Shown: positions 33,368 to 42,484, numbered from the stretch's first letter. The stretch: DNA of 64,000 bases from JAAXHB01 sp965221635 (GCA_965221635.1 OZ244902.1:3410001-3474000); one strand, 5' to 3'. A program made the numbers and translations. The notes: a model not told the origin generated them from the sequence alone.

Positions 33368-33459
33368 CTTCTACGGGTCAGAACTGCGGGTCAGAACTAC
33401 TGGTCAGGACTGCGTATCAGGACTGCGGGTCAGATCTGCGTGTCAGAACTGCGTATCAG
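33368..33459 (-). repeat. 13-bp tandem repeat array upstream of the HisD-like gene
   Basis: Minus strand reads about seven 13-mers: TGACCCGCAGTTC and variants (TGATACGCAGTCC, TGACACGCAGATC, TGACCAGTAGTTC). The array ends 9 bp before the start codon and occupies most of the 156-bp gap. It could be an iterated operator or a simple slippage array. A second 13-bp array with another sequence lies at 61877. Confidence 0.8.
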
Positions 33460-33515
33460 CTTTGCCTGCAATCTCAAGATGTCAAAGCAGCGTGTCAGGC
33501 GGACGGCGGTGGCGG

Positions 33516-34640
33516 TTAGGGGTCGAGTGTCTCGCCGGCCACCAGGCGCGCCGGCTTTTGCAGGTCCCTCATTCTGGCCAACACGTCCACTCCCAGTTGG
33601 TGCCACACGTGCAACAAGTCCACAAGCACCCAGTTCTCACGGATTTGCAGAACGGTTTCGCCGTTCACCTGGCGGCTCTCCACGCGCCAGAAGTCGAGGC
33701 TGCGCATGGTGATGGCCCTGCAGGCGGGGGCGATCCCGAGCCAGCCGTCGCCGGTGAGGGTCATCGACATCCCCGGCCAGCCGGTGACACCCACGTAGTC
33801 GTTGTCACCAAAGAAATGCCCCTCGTTGTTGTCATCACCGCCTCGACGGTCGGGCATGGCCCGCAGAAACGGGATCTGGTGCCAGTGCCGGAAGCCCACC
33901 ACTCCCCTGCCGGTGCCGATCCCCGCGGGGCCGTACCAGCTGAATCGTGGATGCCACCAGTGCTCCAGGCGCATCACCTCCACGGGTTCGGTGGGGTGAC
34001 GGCCCATGTCGTTGAGCATTCCCATCACGTGATCCACGCTTTGGGCCGACCGTTGCGGGTCACGGGCGAGATCGGCGAGCCCGTCGCTGGTGGCCGGGTA
34101 CGGGGCGTGCCATTCGCGCCCGAGGCTGGGGCCCATCGGCCACACCCCGGCTTGCATCATCAGCTCGCCGATGTCCCACAACGCCTGCATTTCCACAACC
34201 TGTCCGTCGGCGACCCGGTAGAACTCGTGGTAGCGCATGGCGGCCTGATGGCCGGTTGGGCCGATGTCCAGGAATGGCCTCAGGAACGTGCCGGTGTAGT
34301 GGCCGCAGCAGCCCACCCACATGGCGCCCGCGTGATCCGGCCCGGCCATCACGATCATGTCACGACGCTCAAGATCCACGAACGCTTCCGCCAGGGGCCC
34401 GAGCGCCCCGGCGGCCAAGCCCTCGGGGCCGTCGAGGTCTTCGATGGGATGGCTCAGATGCACCGCGGCGTCGGCGCTGAAGCAGCGTTTCAGTTCGGCG
34501 AGCACCGTGGGGTGGTGATAGTCGTACATGGCGCGCCGCAGCGGCGCCAGCAGTGCCTTGGCGGCGGTGGTGTCTGAGGCCGCGGTGGCTGAGGCCGCGG
34601 TGTCCATGGCTCCCCCGGCTTGGGTTGTGCCGTTTGTCAT
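33516..34640 (-). CDS. SnoaL/NTF2-like protein, tandem domains (ester-cyclase-like)
   Basis: 374 residues, ATGA overlap with the ATPase gene. Two SnoaL-like halves: about 30-170 (RRAMYDYHHPTVLAELKRCFSADAAVHLSHP, DMIVMAGPDHAGAMWVGCCGHYTGTF, RYHEFYRVADGQVVEMQALWDIGELMMQAG) and about 215-350 (LEHWWHPRFSWYGPAGIGTGRGVVGFRHWHQ, FFGDNDYVGVTGWPGMSMTLTG, REIWVLVDL-like end ENWVLVDLLHVWHQLGVDVL). SnoaL folds catalyse ring closure, isomerisation or hydrolysis, or bind ligands. One of three such genes in this operon; the C-terminal signature [EN]NWV-[LF]-[IV]-D-L is shared. Confidence 0.82.
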   Translation of the reverse strand: MTNGTTQAGGAMDTAASATAASDTTAAKALLAPLRRAMYDYHHPTVLAELKRCFSADAAVHLSHPIEDLDGPEGLAAGALGPLAEAFVDLERRDMIVMAGPDHAGAMWVGCCGHYTGTFLRPFLDIGPTGHQAAMRYHEFYRVADGQVVEMQALWDIGELMMQAGVWPMGPSLGREWHAPYPATSDGLADLARDPQRSAQSVDHVMGMLNDMGRHPTEPVEVMRLEHWWHPRFSWYGPAGIGTGRGVVGFRHWHQIPFLRAMPDRRGGDDNNEGHFFGDNDYVGVTGWPGMSMTLTGDGWLGIAPACRAITMRSLDFWRVESRQVNGETVLQIRENWVLVDLLHVWHQLGVDVLARMRDLQKPARLVAGETLDP

Positions 34641-35806
34641 CGGATGGCCAGGTGGCTTTGGCGGTCGAAGAAGTGCAGGTGCTCGGTGGACACGTTCACC
34701 CTCACCTGGTCTCCCACCCGGGCCCGTGTGGCCGCGCTGAACCGGGCGGTGCAGCGGCTTTGGTCTTTCTCGCCGAGCTCGTCCATGGCGTCGGGGTCGC
34801 CGCTGTCCACGTGAGGCGCGTCAAGCCAGAAATGCACCAGCGTTTCGGCGCCGAGTGCCTCTCTCACGTCCACCTCGGCGTTGAGGCGTTGATCGTCGGG
34901 ATGATCCGGCGCCACCGCGGCGTCCTCGAGATGTTCGGGCCTGATACCCACCACGATCGGTTCGTCGAGATGGTCGGCCAGCCCCGGACGGCTCCCCACC
35001 AAATCGGCGGACAGTCGCAAAGTTTGGCCGCCCAGCGCGAGGCTGAAATCGTCGCCTTGTGAGCTGAGCGTTCCTTCGTAGAGGTTCATCGACGGCGAAC
35101 CGATGAACGCAGCCACGAACACGCTGTCGGGCTGTTCGTAGAGATGTTCGGGGGCGTCCACTTGTTGCAGGAATCCGTCCTTGATCACCGCCACACGGTC
35201 GCCCATGGTCATTGCCTCCACCTGGTCGTGGGTGACGTAAAACGTGGTCACGCCAACCTCTCGCTGGATTCCGGCAATGTCGGCTCGCATCTGCACCCGG
35301 AGCTTTGCGTCGAGGTTGGACAGCGGTTCGTCCATCAAGAACAACGACGGGTGGCGAACGATCGCTCGGCCCATCGCCACCCGCTGACGCTGACCGCCAG
35401 ACAGGTGCGCGGGCTTCTTGTCGAGTTGTTCGCTGAGTTCGAGCACCTGCGCCGCCTGTGTCACCATCTCCTGGCGTTGCGCCTTGGGAACCTTGCGCAA
35501 CTTCAACGGAAAGGCGATGTTCTCGAACACGGTCATCTGCGGGTAAAGGGCGTAGTTCTGGAACACCATGGCGATGTCGCGGTCTTTGGGCTGAACGTCG
35601 TTCACCCTGTTTTCGCCCACGTACAGGTCACCCGAGGAGATCTCCTCGAGGCCTGCGACCATTCGCAGCACCGTGGATTTGCCGCAGCCCGACGGGCCCA
35701 CCAGCACCAGGAACTCGCCGTCGGCGAGTTCGAGGCTGAACTCGGTGACCGCCTGAAAGCCGTTTGGGTAAATCTTGGTGATTTTGTCCAGTGTGACCTC
35801 AGCCAT
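34637..35806 (-). CDS. Carbohydrate-type ABC transporter ATPase (MalK/UgpC family)
   Basis: 389 residues from ATG 35806 (MAEVTLDKITKIYPNGFQAV), with GGAAGG about 8 nt upstream. Walker A GPSGCGKST, Q-loop VFQNYALYPQMTVFENIAFPL, signature LSGGQRQRV, Walker B LFLMDEPLSNLDAKLR, H-loop VTHDQVEAMTMGDR, then the C-terminal TOBE regulatory region (IVVGIRPEHLEDAAV). An insertion of Asp-rich residues near 330-350 (HPDDQRL, DSGDPDAMDELGEKDQS) is unusual. Motor for the permeases at 37162-39264. Confidence 0.93.
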   Translation of the reverse strand: MAEVTLDKITKIYPNGFQAVTEFSLELADGEFLVLVGPSGCGKSTVLRMVAGLEEISSGDLYVGENRVNDVQPKDRDIAMVFQNYALYPQMTVFENIAFPLKLRKVPKAQRQEMVTQAAQVLELSEQLDKKPAHLSGGQRQRVAMGRAIVRHPSLFLMDEPLSNLDAKLRVQMRADIAGIQREVGVTTFYVTHDQVEAMTMGDRVAVIKDGFLQQVDAPEHLYEQPDSVFVAAFIGSPSMNLYEGTLSSQGDDFSLALGGQTLRLSADLVGSRPGLADHLDEPIVVGIRPEHLEDAAVAPDHPDDQRLNAEVDVREALGAETLVHFWLDAPHVDSGDPDAMDELGEKDQSRCTARFSAATRARVGDQVRVNVSTEHLHFFDRQSHLAIR

Positions 35807-35981
35807 GAGATCTGCCTTCCGTGTGGCCGCCGCGGCACCGGCCACGGCGGGGTTTGGTTTCGCGCACCCGTTGGGGCGCCTTTCGCATGTGAGTTGCAAC
35901 ACGCCCGGTGAGGGCGTGGAGGGTTCGATGTGGGTGGAGCCTCTGCGCGGCAAGCGGCACGAGGTGTGCGTGCCCTGTCAT
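35799..35981 (-). other. 60-codon ORF filling the gap between SnoaL-like and ATPase genes
   Basis: ATG 35981 starts a basic 60-residue frame (MTGHAHLVPLAAQRLHPHRT...) that ends 8 nt inside the ATPase gene (ATGGCTGA). Between it and the SnoaL stop there is only GTG-ACA-TGA, itself overlapping both by 4 nt. Composition (Arg/His/Pro) is that of random high-GC sequence rather than a folded protein, so a coupling role is more likely than a product. Confidence 0.3.
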
Positions 35982-35982
35982 G

Positions 35983-37080
35983 TCACAGCTCTCGTTGTCC
36001 GGTGAGTTGACGCATTCGTGCGAGCACGTCCAGGCCCTGCATGTTGAGCCAGTGCGCCAAGTCGATGAACACCCAGTTCTCGGCCAGCTTGTCGCCCGAG
36101 CGGCGGTACACGTCGGTGACCCGCATGTCGGCAGGCACGCCTGAGCCTGTGAGCCCCATGAACCCGCCGTCGGAGGTGAGGGTGAGGTTCGCCCATCCGA
36201 AGAAACACCCGTAGTTGCCCTCGCCGATGCGGGTCACGTGCCCGTTGAACACCTTGTTGGACAGGTGCATGCGAAACGGGTACTGGTGTTGCTGCTGGTA
36301 ACGCCCGATCGTGTAGGTGGCGCCTATCCCCTCGGGCCCAGACCAGATCATGTCGGGAACCCAACTTGTGGCCAGCACTTCGGGGTTCATGCGACGCGAT
36401 CCGCCGGTGTTGTCGTCCTCGTTGGCCACCATCAGATCGCTGATCATGCGGTCGATCAGATCAAGGGTTTCTTGGCCCTCGGCGGGGTCTTGCGCTTCGT
36501 AGAGCAGGCCATCGTGGGTTCGGGGCCCCGGCTGGATGTGAGACGATCCGGTTTGGGGTGGCAGCGGATTGTGACCGGCTTGGCGCATCACGCTGATCAC
36601 GTCGGTGAACAACGCCGTCTCGGCGATCTTGCCGTTGGTGGCGCTGCCGCCGTTGGTGTTTCCGCCGGTGAGGTTCCCGTTGGTGGGGAGCACCCGATGG
36701 AACTCGGCGTAACGCAGGAACAGCATCTTGCGGGTTGGTGGTATGTGCAGCCACGGCTCGTCGAAGAGTCCGAGCAGGTGACCCATCTGGCACACCCAGA
36801 TCTCCTCTGGTGAGAAGGTGTTGTGCCCGGCGAGGAAAATGTCGGGGCGGCGCTGGATTGGTGAGAAAGCCCGCCGTGTCGGCCCCCAGAACTGCTCGGC
36901 CACCGCAGTGGCGCCTGTCTGTTCGCCGAAGGGGTGCATGCCGCGCCAGTGGTAGTCGTCGGTTGTGTGCGCGGAGATCACCGCGGCCAGGGCCTCGGTG
37001 TCGCCCGCAGCGGAATCGAGCGCGTCGTAGTAGTCGAGCACCACACGTTTCGCCCGTTGCAGCTCCTCAACCATCTTCAC
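35983..37080 (-). CDS. SnoaL/NTF2-like protein, tandem domains
   Basis: 365 residues, GTG start 37080. First half: RAKRVVLDYYDALDSAAGDTEAL, DDYHWRGMHPFGEQTGATAVAEQFWGP, LRYAEFHRVL then an Asn/Gly insertion (NGNLTGGNTNGGSATNG) and IAETALFTDVISVMRQAG. Second half: TSWVPDMIWSGPEGIGATYTIGRYQQQHQYPFR, EGNYGCFFGWANLTLT, ENWVFIDLAHWLNMQGLDVLARM. Paralogous to the gene at 33516; the shared ending (..VFIDLAHWLNMQGLDVLARM / ..VLVDLLHVWHQLGVDVLARM) suggests an enzyme pair or heteromer. Confidence 0.82.
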   Translation of the reverse strand: MKMVEELQRAKRVVLDYYDALDSAAGDTEALAAVISAHTTDDYHWRGMHPFGEQTGATAVAEQFWGPTRRAFSPIQRRPDIFLAGHNTFSPEEIWVCQMGHLLGLFDEPWLHIPPTRKMLFLRYAEFHRVLPTNGNLTGGNTNGGSATNGKIAETALFTDVISVMRQAGHNPLPPQTGSSHIQPGPRTHDGLLYEAQDPAEGQETLDLIDRMISDLMVANEDDNTGGSRRMNPEVLATSWVPDMIWSGPEGIGATYTIGRYQQQHQYPFRMHLSNKVFNGHVTRIGEGNYGCFFGWANLTLTSDGGFMGLTGSGVPADMRVTDVYRRSGDKLAENWVFIDLAHWLNMQGLDVLARMRQLTGQREL

Positions 37081-37100
37081 CGACCATCTTCACTGAGCAT
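37077..37100 (-). other. Seven-codon mini-ORF before the SnoaL-like gene
   Basis: ATG 37100 (MLSEDGR) has a good GGAGAG ribosome site and ends in a TGA overlapping the GTG start at 37080 (GTGA). The segment contains an imperfect duplication GTGAAGATGGTCG-GTGAAGATGGT, so the start region appears duplicated. The SnoaL-like gene has no other good RBS, so translation could depend on this ORF. Confidence 0.45.
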
Positions 37101-37161
37101 CGTTACTCTCCGCGGTGTGCGCTTCCGGCTTTCCGGCGTCGGCAGCGGGCCCTTGAGGGCG

Positions 37162-38316
37162 TCAGCCCTTCACCGCGCCCGCGCCTAGGCCTTTCACCAG
37201 GTGCTTCTGGAACAAGATGATCACCACCACGATCGGCAGCGTGATCGACACCGACGCCGCCGCTGCTTCGGTGATGGTGCGCGAACTCTCGCCGCCGGTG
37301 AGCGACACGATCGCCACCGGAAGTGTCCATTCGGTGGGCGCCAACACCCGCACGAACAGGAACTCGTTGTAGGCGAGAAGCATCGTGAACAACCCGGTGG
37401 CAATGATCGCCGGCCACATCATCGGGATGATCGCCTTGCGGAACGCCTGCAGGCGGGTGGCGCCGTCCATCATGGCGGCTTCCTCGATCTCCTTGGGAAC
37501 CTCCATGAAGAAGCTGCGGAACATCCAAATGGTGAATGGCTGGTTCACGGCCACAAGCGCCAACACGATCGCCAGGCGCGTGTCGAGGATTTGCAGTTCG
37601 TCGATGAACGGGAAGTCGATCAGCGGGAAGTCCCACGTGGCGATGCCCCAGTCGCGCAACCTCCGGTCGAGTTCGGTGGCGCCGAAGAAGTACGGCAACA
37701 CGAAAGCGGTGCGGGGCAGCGCCCTGAACCCGAGCGCCACGATCAGGATCACCGCCCCCGAGATGCCCGTGTAACGAGCAAGCCCGTACCCGGCGAGCAG
37801 TCCGATCGACAACGAGATCACCATGGTTAGCACCGTCACCACGATGCTGTTCACCAAGAAGTCGTACTCGTCGTTCACCTCCCACACCCGCGGGAAGTGC
37901 CACAGGGCGAATCCCAGAATCGCCACCGAGGCAACAAGGAACGGCCACTTGTGACGGTATCGACGCCCGATCAGCGGTGGCACGGCACACGCGAGGGCCA
38001 TCATCAGGATGTAGATCCCCACCGACCACATGTTGATCTCGTCGTCGTCGAGCCAGAACGCCTTGTACGCGTTGGCGGTGGTCTCGTATCCCCAAAGCAC
38101 CGGGATCTTGGAGGCCACATCTCGGGTGAACTTGATCGACGTTTGGAACGTCCACAAGAACGGCAGCACGCTCCAAATCACCAGCAGCGCCATGGTGGCG
38201 TGCAGGCCGACACGCCCCGGTTTGAACCATGTGGACTTCGATGAGGGACTTGTCGGTGTGTTGATTGGCGTGCTGGTGGCGACGCTGTTTGGTGTTGCGG
38301 TGTTGGTTGCGGTCAT
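37162..38316 (-). CDS. Carbohydrate-type ABC transporter permease (MalG/UgpE family)
   Basis: 384 residues. Thr/Ser/Pro tail (1-30), TM1 (ATMALLVIWSVLPFLWTF), periplasmic loop, two extra hydrophobic segments (SVGIYILMMALACAVPPLIG; PFLVASVAILGFALWHF) not found in standard MalG, then the conserved core: NSIVVTVLTMVISLSIGLLAGYGLARY, EEAAMMDGATRLQAFRKAIIPM (EAA motif), and the final TM. The extra N-terminal TM pair makes it about 100 residues longer than typical. Confidence 0.91.
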   Translation of the reverse strand: MTATNTATPNSVATSTPINTPTSPSSKSTWFKPGRVGLHATMALLVIWSVLPFLWTFQTSIKFTRDVASKIPVLWGYETTANAYKAFWLDDDEINMWSVGIYILMMALACAVPPLIGRRYRHKWPFLVASVAILGFALWHFPRVWEVNDEYDFLVNSIVVTVLTMVISLSIGLLAGYGLARYTGISGAVILIVALGFRALPRTAFVLPYFFGATELDRRLRDWGIATWDFPLIDFPFIDELQILDTRLAIVLALVAVNQPFTIWMFRSFFMEVPKEIEEAAMMDGATRLQAFRKAIIPMMWPAIIATGLFTMLLAYNEFLFVRVLAPTEWTLPVAIVSLTGGESSRTITEAAAASVSITLPIVVVIILFQKHLVKGLGAGAVKG

Positions 38317-38393
38317 GGCTGCCGACTCCTCACGCCTCGGGTCTCGGTGCTGGTGGGACGTTGTTGCGGGTTGCGTTGGTGTCTCGGTCTCAT
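38313..38393 (-). other. 26-codon ORF filling the gap between the two permease genes
   Basis: ATG 38393 lies 4 nt after the stop of the upstream permease; its TGA overlaps the ATG of the next permease (ATGA). The peptide is Arg/Gln/Pro-rich without recognisable features. It fits the pattern of coupling ORFs seen at other junctions. Confidence 0.35.
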
Positions 38394-38397
38394 CGGC

Positions 38398-39264
38398 TCA
38401 GGTCCTTTCCGAGATCTGGTCGCGGTAGCTGCGCCACAGGAACGGGATCAGCACCACGAAAATGCCGATCACGTTGAGCACGGCTATGGCGTTGCCCTTG
38501 CCGAGGCGGCCAATGTCGTACGCAGTGGCGATCCGCACGTTGTAAACCTGCAACGTGTGTGCGTCTGTGAACCGGTTGCCGGTCCACACGAACACCTGGT
38601 CGTAAATCCGGTACATGTCCATGATCAGGATCAACGCCACGAACAACACCAGCACCCTCAAATGCGGCAGGGTCACGTGCCACAGGTTGCGCAGGAAGTT
38701 TGCGCCGTCTATGGCGGCGGCCTCCACACGCTCACCGGGCAGTGTCTGCAACCCGGCAAAGAAGGTGATCATCGCGAACGGTGTGACATACCAGATCGTC
38801 TGCATGATGATCAGGTACTTCACGTTGCCGCCGTTCACCGTGAAGGCGTCGTCGAAGATCACCTCCCACAGCCACGAGATCAACCCGCCTCGTTCGAACA
38901 GATCCTCGTACACCAAGGTGCCCACCACCGGGGTGACAATGAACGGCAACAGCAGCGCGGCCATGTAGAAGCCGCGGCCCCGTCCCACTCGATCCAGCAG
39001 CAATGCCACGCCTAGGCCCATCACCATGGTGACCGGCACAACCACTACCACGAAGATCATCGTGAAGCGGAACGCCGCCCAGAACTCAGGATCGGACAGC
39101 ACGTCGCGGTAGTTGTCCAGGCCTATCCAGGTGGGGTTGGAAAGGTCGCGCAGCAACAGGCGCTGGAATCCCAACCAGATGGTGGTGGCCAACGGAAACA
39201 CCATCAGCGCCAGCATCACCACCACGCTCGGCACCGTGAACGCCCAGAAGGTTCGCCTGTTCAT
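38398..39264 (-). CDS. Carbohydrate-type ABC transporter permease (MalF/UgpA family)
   Basis: 288 residues, ATG 39264. Six TM segments: FTVPSVVVMLALMVFPLATTIWLGF, MIFVVVVVPVTMVMGLGVALLLDR, AALLLPFIVTPVVGTLVYEDLF, IIMQTIWYVTPFAMITFFAGLQ, VLVLFVALILIMDMYRIYDQV, and a last helix. EAA motif: VEAAAIDGANFLRNLWHVTLPHL. The element LFERGGLISWL is common in actinobacterial sugar permeases. Forms the channel with the 37162 gene. Confidence 0.93.
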   Translation of the reverse strand: MNRRTFWAFTVPSVVVMLALMVFPLATTIWLGFQRLLLRDLSNPTWIGLDNYRDVLSDPEFWAAFRFTMIFVVVVVPVTMVMGLGVALLLDRVGRGRGFYMAALLLPFIVTPVVGTLVYEDLFERGGLISWLWEVIFDDAFTVNGGNVKYLIIMQTIWYVTPFAMITFFAGLQTLPGERVEAAAIDGANFLRNLWHVTLPHLRVLVLFVALILIMDMYRIYDQVFVWTGNRFTDAHTLQVYNVRIATAYDIGRLGKGNAIAVLNVIGIFVVLIPFLWRSYRDQISERT

Positions 39265-39328
39265 CGGCTCAAATCACCCCCAGCTCTTCTCCAACCCACG
39301 GCGTTGGCCGTGTGCCGGATTGTTGTTG

Positions 39329-39453
39329 GGCCGCGAACCCACCCAGCGGTGGGTTCGCGGCCGGTGCCCGCAGACGGGCGACCTGATCTTGACCGAATAC
39401 TCCCGAACATAGCCAAGATCAGGTCTTTGCTGCCCGTCTGGGGCAGGTCCTCA
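39329..39453 (-). other. Two large hairpins between SBP and permease genes
   Basis: 39329-39362: GGCCGCGAACCCACC, loop CAGC, GGTGGGTTCGCGGCC, a perfect 15-bp stem. 39366-39453: CAGACGGGC-GACCTGATCTTG pairs with CAAGATCAGGTC-(6 nt)-GCCCGTCTG, a 21-bp interrupted stem. Both lie just after the SBP gene in its direction. They probably stabilise the SBP mRNA 3' end or reduce read-through into the permeases. Confidence 0.75.
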
Positions 39454-39476
39454 GGTTAGGCCCCTACAGCAGGTTT

Positions 39477-41000
39477 CTACAGCAGGCCTTGGTCTCCTGC
39501 CTCGGAGAGATACGCCTCTTCGGCGGCGGCGAGAGCGTCCTCCACCGATGCTCCGTCGAGGATCGTCACCAACGCCTCGCCGAGCTTGGCCCTGGCGATT
39601 CCGGCAGCCGGGTGGGTGAGATCGGCGCCGCGGCCACGCACCAGGCTGGCCTCGGCGGCTTCCGCGTCACGCGGGCCGTTGGGATGGCTCACGCCGCTGC
39701 GGGTGACCAAACCGAACTCGGCCGCGGCCTGCTGGCTTTCGGCGTCGGTGGCGGCCAGAGCGGCAAGGAAGATCGGCTCCACGAGCTCCTCGGGGGTGCC
39801 CACCGGAATCATCCAACCGTCGATGTACGCCGGGGCGGCAAGAATGTCGCCACCGGTGCTCAGCGCGGGCGCGTACTGGATGTCGCCCACCACCGTTGAG
39901 GCCTCGGGGTCGTCCATGGCGGCTGCGCGTGATGCCCAGGTGTGGCCCAGGATCACCTCACCAGTCTGGAAGGCGGCCTGCACGTCGTCGGTGCTGTAGC
40001 TGCTGGACGCGTCGGGCGCGCAGTCATTCCACATCTGCTTGAGCAGGTTGGCGGCCATGACGCCCTCGGGGCTGTTGAAGTTGGGTTGACCGGTGTCGGG
40101 ATCAACCGGGTTGACTCCCATCGATCCGAGGACACTGTCGAACTCGATCTGCCAGGCCCAGCCGGCCGACAACATGTACAGGAAGCCGATGTCGTAACCG
40201 GCGTCCTGAATGGCGGCACACGCCTCGAAAGCCTCGTCGAAGCTGGTCGGCACGTCCACGCCCACCTCTGCGAGGGCGGGTTCGTTGTAGAAGATGTGCA
40301 TGGTGTTGGACACCATCGGCACGGCGTAAATGTTGCCGTTGAGCGAGGCCATGTCCCAGAACGCCTGGTCGATCTGATCCAGGTCGTACTGGTCGCGGTA
40401 CTTGTCCACGAGGTCGTTCAAAGGCAGGATGAAGCCCTGGTTGGCGAGTTCGCCCACGAAGGCGTTGGAGCCTTGGTACAGCTCGAAGGTGGGTGAGCCG
40501 GTGGCCGCGTCCTGTGTCATGGCGTTGCGGGCCTCAACCGAATCGAGGAACTGGTAGTTGAACGAGTAGTTCCCCTCCTCGCAGTCCTCTAGCTCTTCCT
40601 CGTACTGCGAGATGATCGGGAACTCCCAGCCCATGGCGTCGATCTCGATCTCTTCTGCGGGGTTGGGGATGGCGCACTCGTCGGAGATCAACTCGATGTT
40701 GTCGGCCATGGGCTCTTCTTCCATGCCCTCCTCGCCGGTGCCGCCTTCGGTGCCGCCTTCGCCTTCGCCTTCTTCGGCGCCGGTGCCTTCCTCGGTTGCC
40801 CCGCCGGAGCCTTCCTCGGTGGAACCGCTGTCGTCGTCGTCGGAGCCGCCCGATGATCCGCCGTCGGATCCTTCGGACTGTGCGGTGCCGCTGGTTGCCG
40901 TCGATGAATCGTCATCGTCGTCGCCGCACGACGCGGCAACCAGGGAAACCGCCAGCAACACGGCAAGCAGCCGCCACGCTCGCTTTCTTGTATCTTTCAT
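39477..41000 (-). CDS. Carbohydrate-type ABC substrate-binding lipoprotein (family 1)
   Basis: 507 residues. Signal peptide MKDTRKRAWRLLAVLLAVSLVAASC with lipobox VAASC, an acidic Ser/Gly/Glu linker (about 26-100), then a SBP_bac_1-like domain: EEGNYSFNYQFLDSVEARNAMTQD, FELYQGSNAFVGELANQGFILPLNDLVDKYRDQYD, NGNIYAVPMVSNTMHIFYNEPALAEVGVDVPTSFDEAFEA. Overlaps the upstream bicupin gene by 4 nt. Ligand unknown. Followed by strong hairpins, consistent with higher expression than the permeases. Confidence 0.92.
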   Translation of the reverse strand: MKDTRKRAWRLLAVLLAVSLVAASCGDDDDDSSTATSGTAQSEGSDGGSSGGSDDDDSGSTEEGSGGATEEGTGAEEGEGEGGTEGGTGEEGMEEEPMADNIELISDECAIPNPAEEIEIDAMGWEFPIISQYEEELEDCEEGNYSFNYQFLDSVEARNAMTQDAATGSPTFELYQGSNAFVGELANQGFILPLNDLVDKYRDQYDLDQIDQAFWDMASLNGNIYAVPMVSNTMHIFYNEPALAEVGVDVPTSFDEAFEACAAIQDAGYDIGFLYMLSAGWAWQIEFDSVLGSMGVNPVDPDTGQPNFNSPEGVMAANLLKQMWNDCAPDASSSYSTDDVQAAFQTGEVILGHTWASRAAAMDDPEASTVVGDIQYAPALSTGGDILAAPAYIDGWMIPVGTPEELVEPIFLAALAATDAESQQAAAEFGLVTRSGVSHPNGPRDAEAAEASLVRGRGADLTHPAAGIARAKLGEALVTILDGASVEDALAAAEEAYLSEAGDQGLL

Positions 41001-42484
41001 TGTGCTTGTACCTCCTCCGGGGTTTTGTCTTGCACATCTGATGGCCTCGCCGCCCCCGTGGGGGGCTCGTGGCCGAAATCGTTCACGCCGAAAGCCAGCG
41101 TGGGGGCCTCCAACAGCCGAAGCGGGGCCAGGTAGCCGCCTGCGTCAAGGGCCCATCCGGCTTTGGCGGCTTTGTCGATCACTTCTTGATCCCATTGCAG
41201 CCGGGCGGGACTGTCCGAGCCGCACACCACCACTGCGAGCGCCTCGTTGCTTCCCACGTTGCGGAAGTCGCGCCAGGCGCCGGGGGGTATCGACACCACA
41301 GAGCCGGTCGGGATTTCTCGGCTGATCCGGTGGCGGCCGCGGTTGAGGGTGACCTCCCACCGGCCTTCATACAACATCAACACTTGGGGGCGGCCAATCC
41401 GGTGCAGGCCGGTTCGTGCGCCGGGGTACACCCGCAGCCAGTCCAGGCTGAAACCGTGGGGGGTGCTGATTGGCGCCCGCTGGTGGCGGTCCTCGGTGAT
41501 TCCGTAACCGATCACCGGCGCCACTTCGCACCCGTCGCCGTTGGAGTTGGAGGTGGCGTTGATGTCGGCGTGGTCGTTGGTGTCGGTGTTGGAGTTGGTG
41601 TTGGCGTCGGCGTTGGCCACACTGCCGAGCAGCGCCTTGGACGACCACTCCAAGTTGTGATGGGCCACCAGACGACGTTCGATTTCGGTGTCGGTGTAGC
41701 AGTCGAGCAGTTCCAGCGAGGCGTCGTCGAAGGGGCCCACCACGTGGTCGGATCGTTCACCGAGACTGCTGTCGATCACCTTGCCGTCCTCGGAGAGGTA
41801 CATGCCGGTCTCGGCAGCGGCGCGGATCGTCTCGGGAGACCAGATGATCCCGCCGGTGTCGTCGCCGCCGAGCACCGTGAACAGCCACCCGTCGTCGCCG
41901 CCGATGTTCTCGAAACCCCTGAACACCCAGGTGGGCACCGAGAACACCCCACCCTCGGTGAGATCCACCACCTGGTCGCCGTGGCGGCCCAGCCGCATCC
42001 GCCAGCGGCCCCGCGTGCAGATGAACACCTCGGCTGTGAAGTGCATGTGCGGGTTGTTGACAGTGCCCGCGGGCATGGTGGCCGCGCCCACGTGAAATCC
42101 GTGCGGCACTGCGAGATTCACAGTCTGATCGGCGTTCTGGGACACCCCGGGGCCGATCAGCGAATAGCTGGCCTTGCCTTGTGACCCGGCGAGGCGCACG
42201 TCCACGAATGCCTCGGTGTCGGCCACGAACTGCGACGGGGTGATCACCCGGCGCTCGAACTCTTCAAGGGTGACGATTGCCTCGGTGAGAATTGCCTCGG
42301 TGAGAACTGCCTCGGTGAGAACTGCCTCGGTGACGGCTGCCTCGGTGGCGATTGCCCCGGTGGTGACTGCGGCGGGCGCGTTGGTTGCGCCTGGGGCACC
42401 CGCGGCATCGGGCGCCTCTGAGGCAACGGCCCCATCGGGGGACTGCGTCGCGCCGGCGGCGTTGGGCGAGTGCAGTTCAGCCAC
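40997..42484 (-). CDS. Bicupin protein with repetitive N-terminal tail
   Basis: 495 residues, GTG start. A 75-residue Ala/Thr/Val tail contains near-identical pentapeptides (TEAVLTEAVLTEAILTEAI) from 15-bp DNA repeats at 42271-42355. Cupin 1 (about 105-200): PHGFHVGAATMPAGTVNNPHMHFTAEVFICTRGRWRMRLG, with H-M-H and E metal ligands, and VFSVPTWVFRGFENIG. Cupin 2 (about 345-440): LDWLRVYPGARTGLHRIGRPQVLMLYEGRWEVTLN and GSVVSIPPGAWRDFRNVG. A Asn/Asp/Thr-rich repeat linker (ANADANTNSNTDTNDHADINATSN) separates them. Probably metal-dependent; role in the pathway unknown. Confidence 0.82.
   Translation of the reverse strand: MAELHSPNAAGATQSPDGAVASEAPDAAGAPGATNAPAAVTTGAIATEAAVTEAVLTEAVLTEAILTEAIVTLEEFERRVITPSQFVADTEAFVDVRLAGSQGKASYSLIGPGVSQNADQTVNLAVPHGFHVGAATMPAGTVNNPHMHFTAEVFICTRGRWRMRLGRHGDQVVDLTEGGVFSVPTWVFRGFENIGGDDGWLFTVLGGDDTGGIIWSPETIRAAAETGMYLSEDGKVIDSSLGERSDHVVGPFDDASLELLDCYTDTEIERRLVAHHNLEWSSKALLGSVANADANTNSNTDTNDHADINATSNSNGDGCEVAPVIGYGITEDRHQRAPISTPHGFSLDWLRVYPGARTGLHRIGRPQVLMLYEGRWEVTLNRGRHRISREIPTGSVVSIPPGAWRDFRNVGSNEALAVVVCGSDSPARLQWDQEVIDKAAKAGWALDAGGYLAPLRLLEAPTLAFGVNDFGHEPPTGAARPSDVQDKTPEEVQAQ

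Noticed and set aside
33368..33459. 13-bp repeats as plasmid iterons or CRISPR
   Set aside because: No spacers, no rep or cas genes, located inside an operon.
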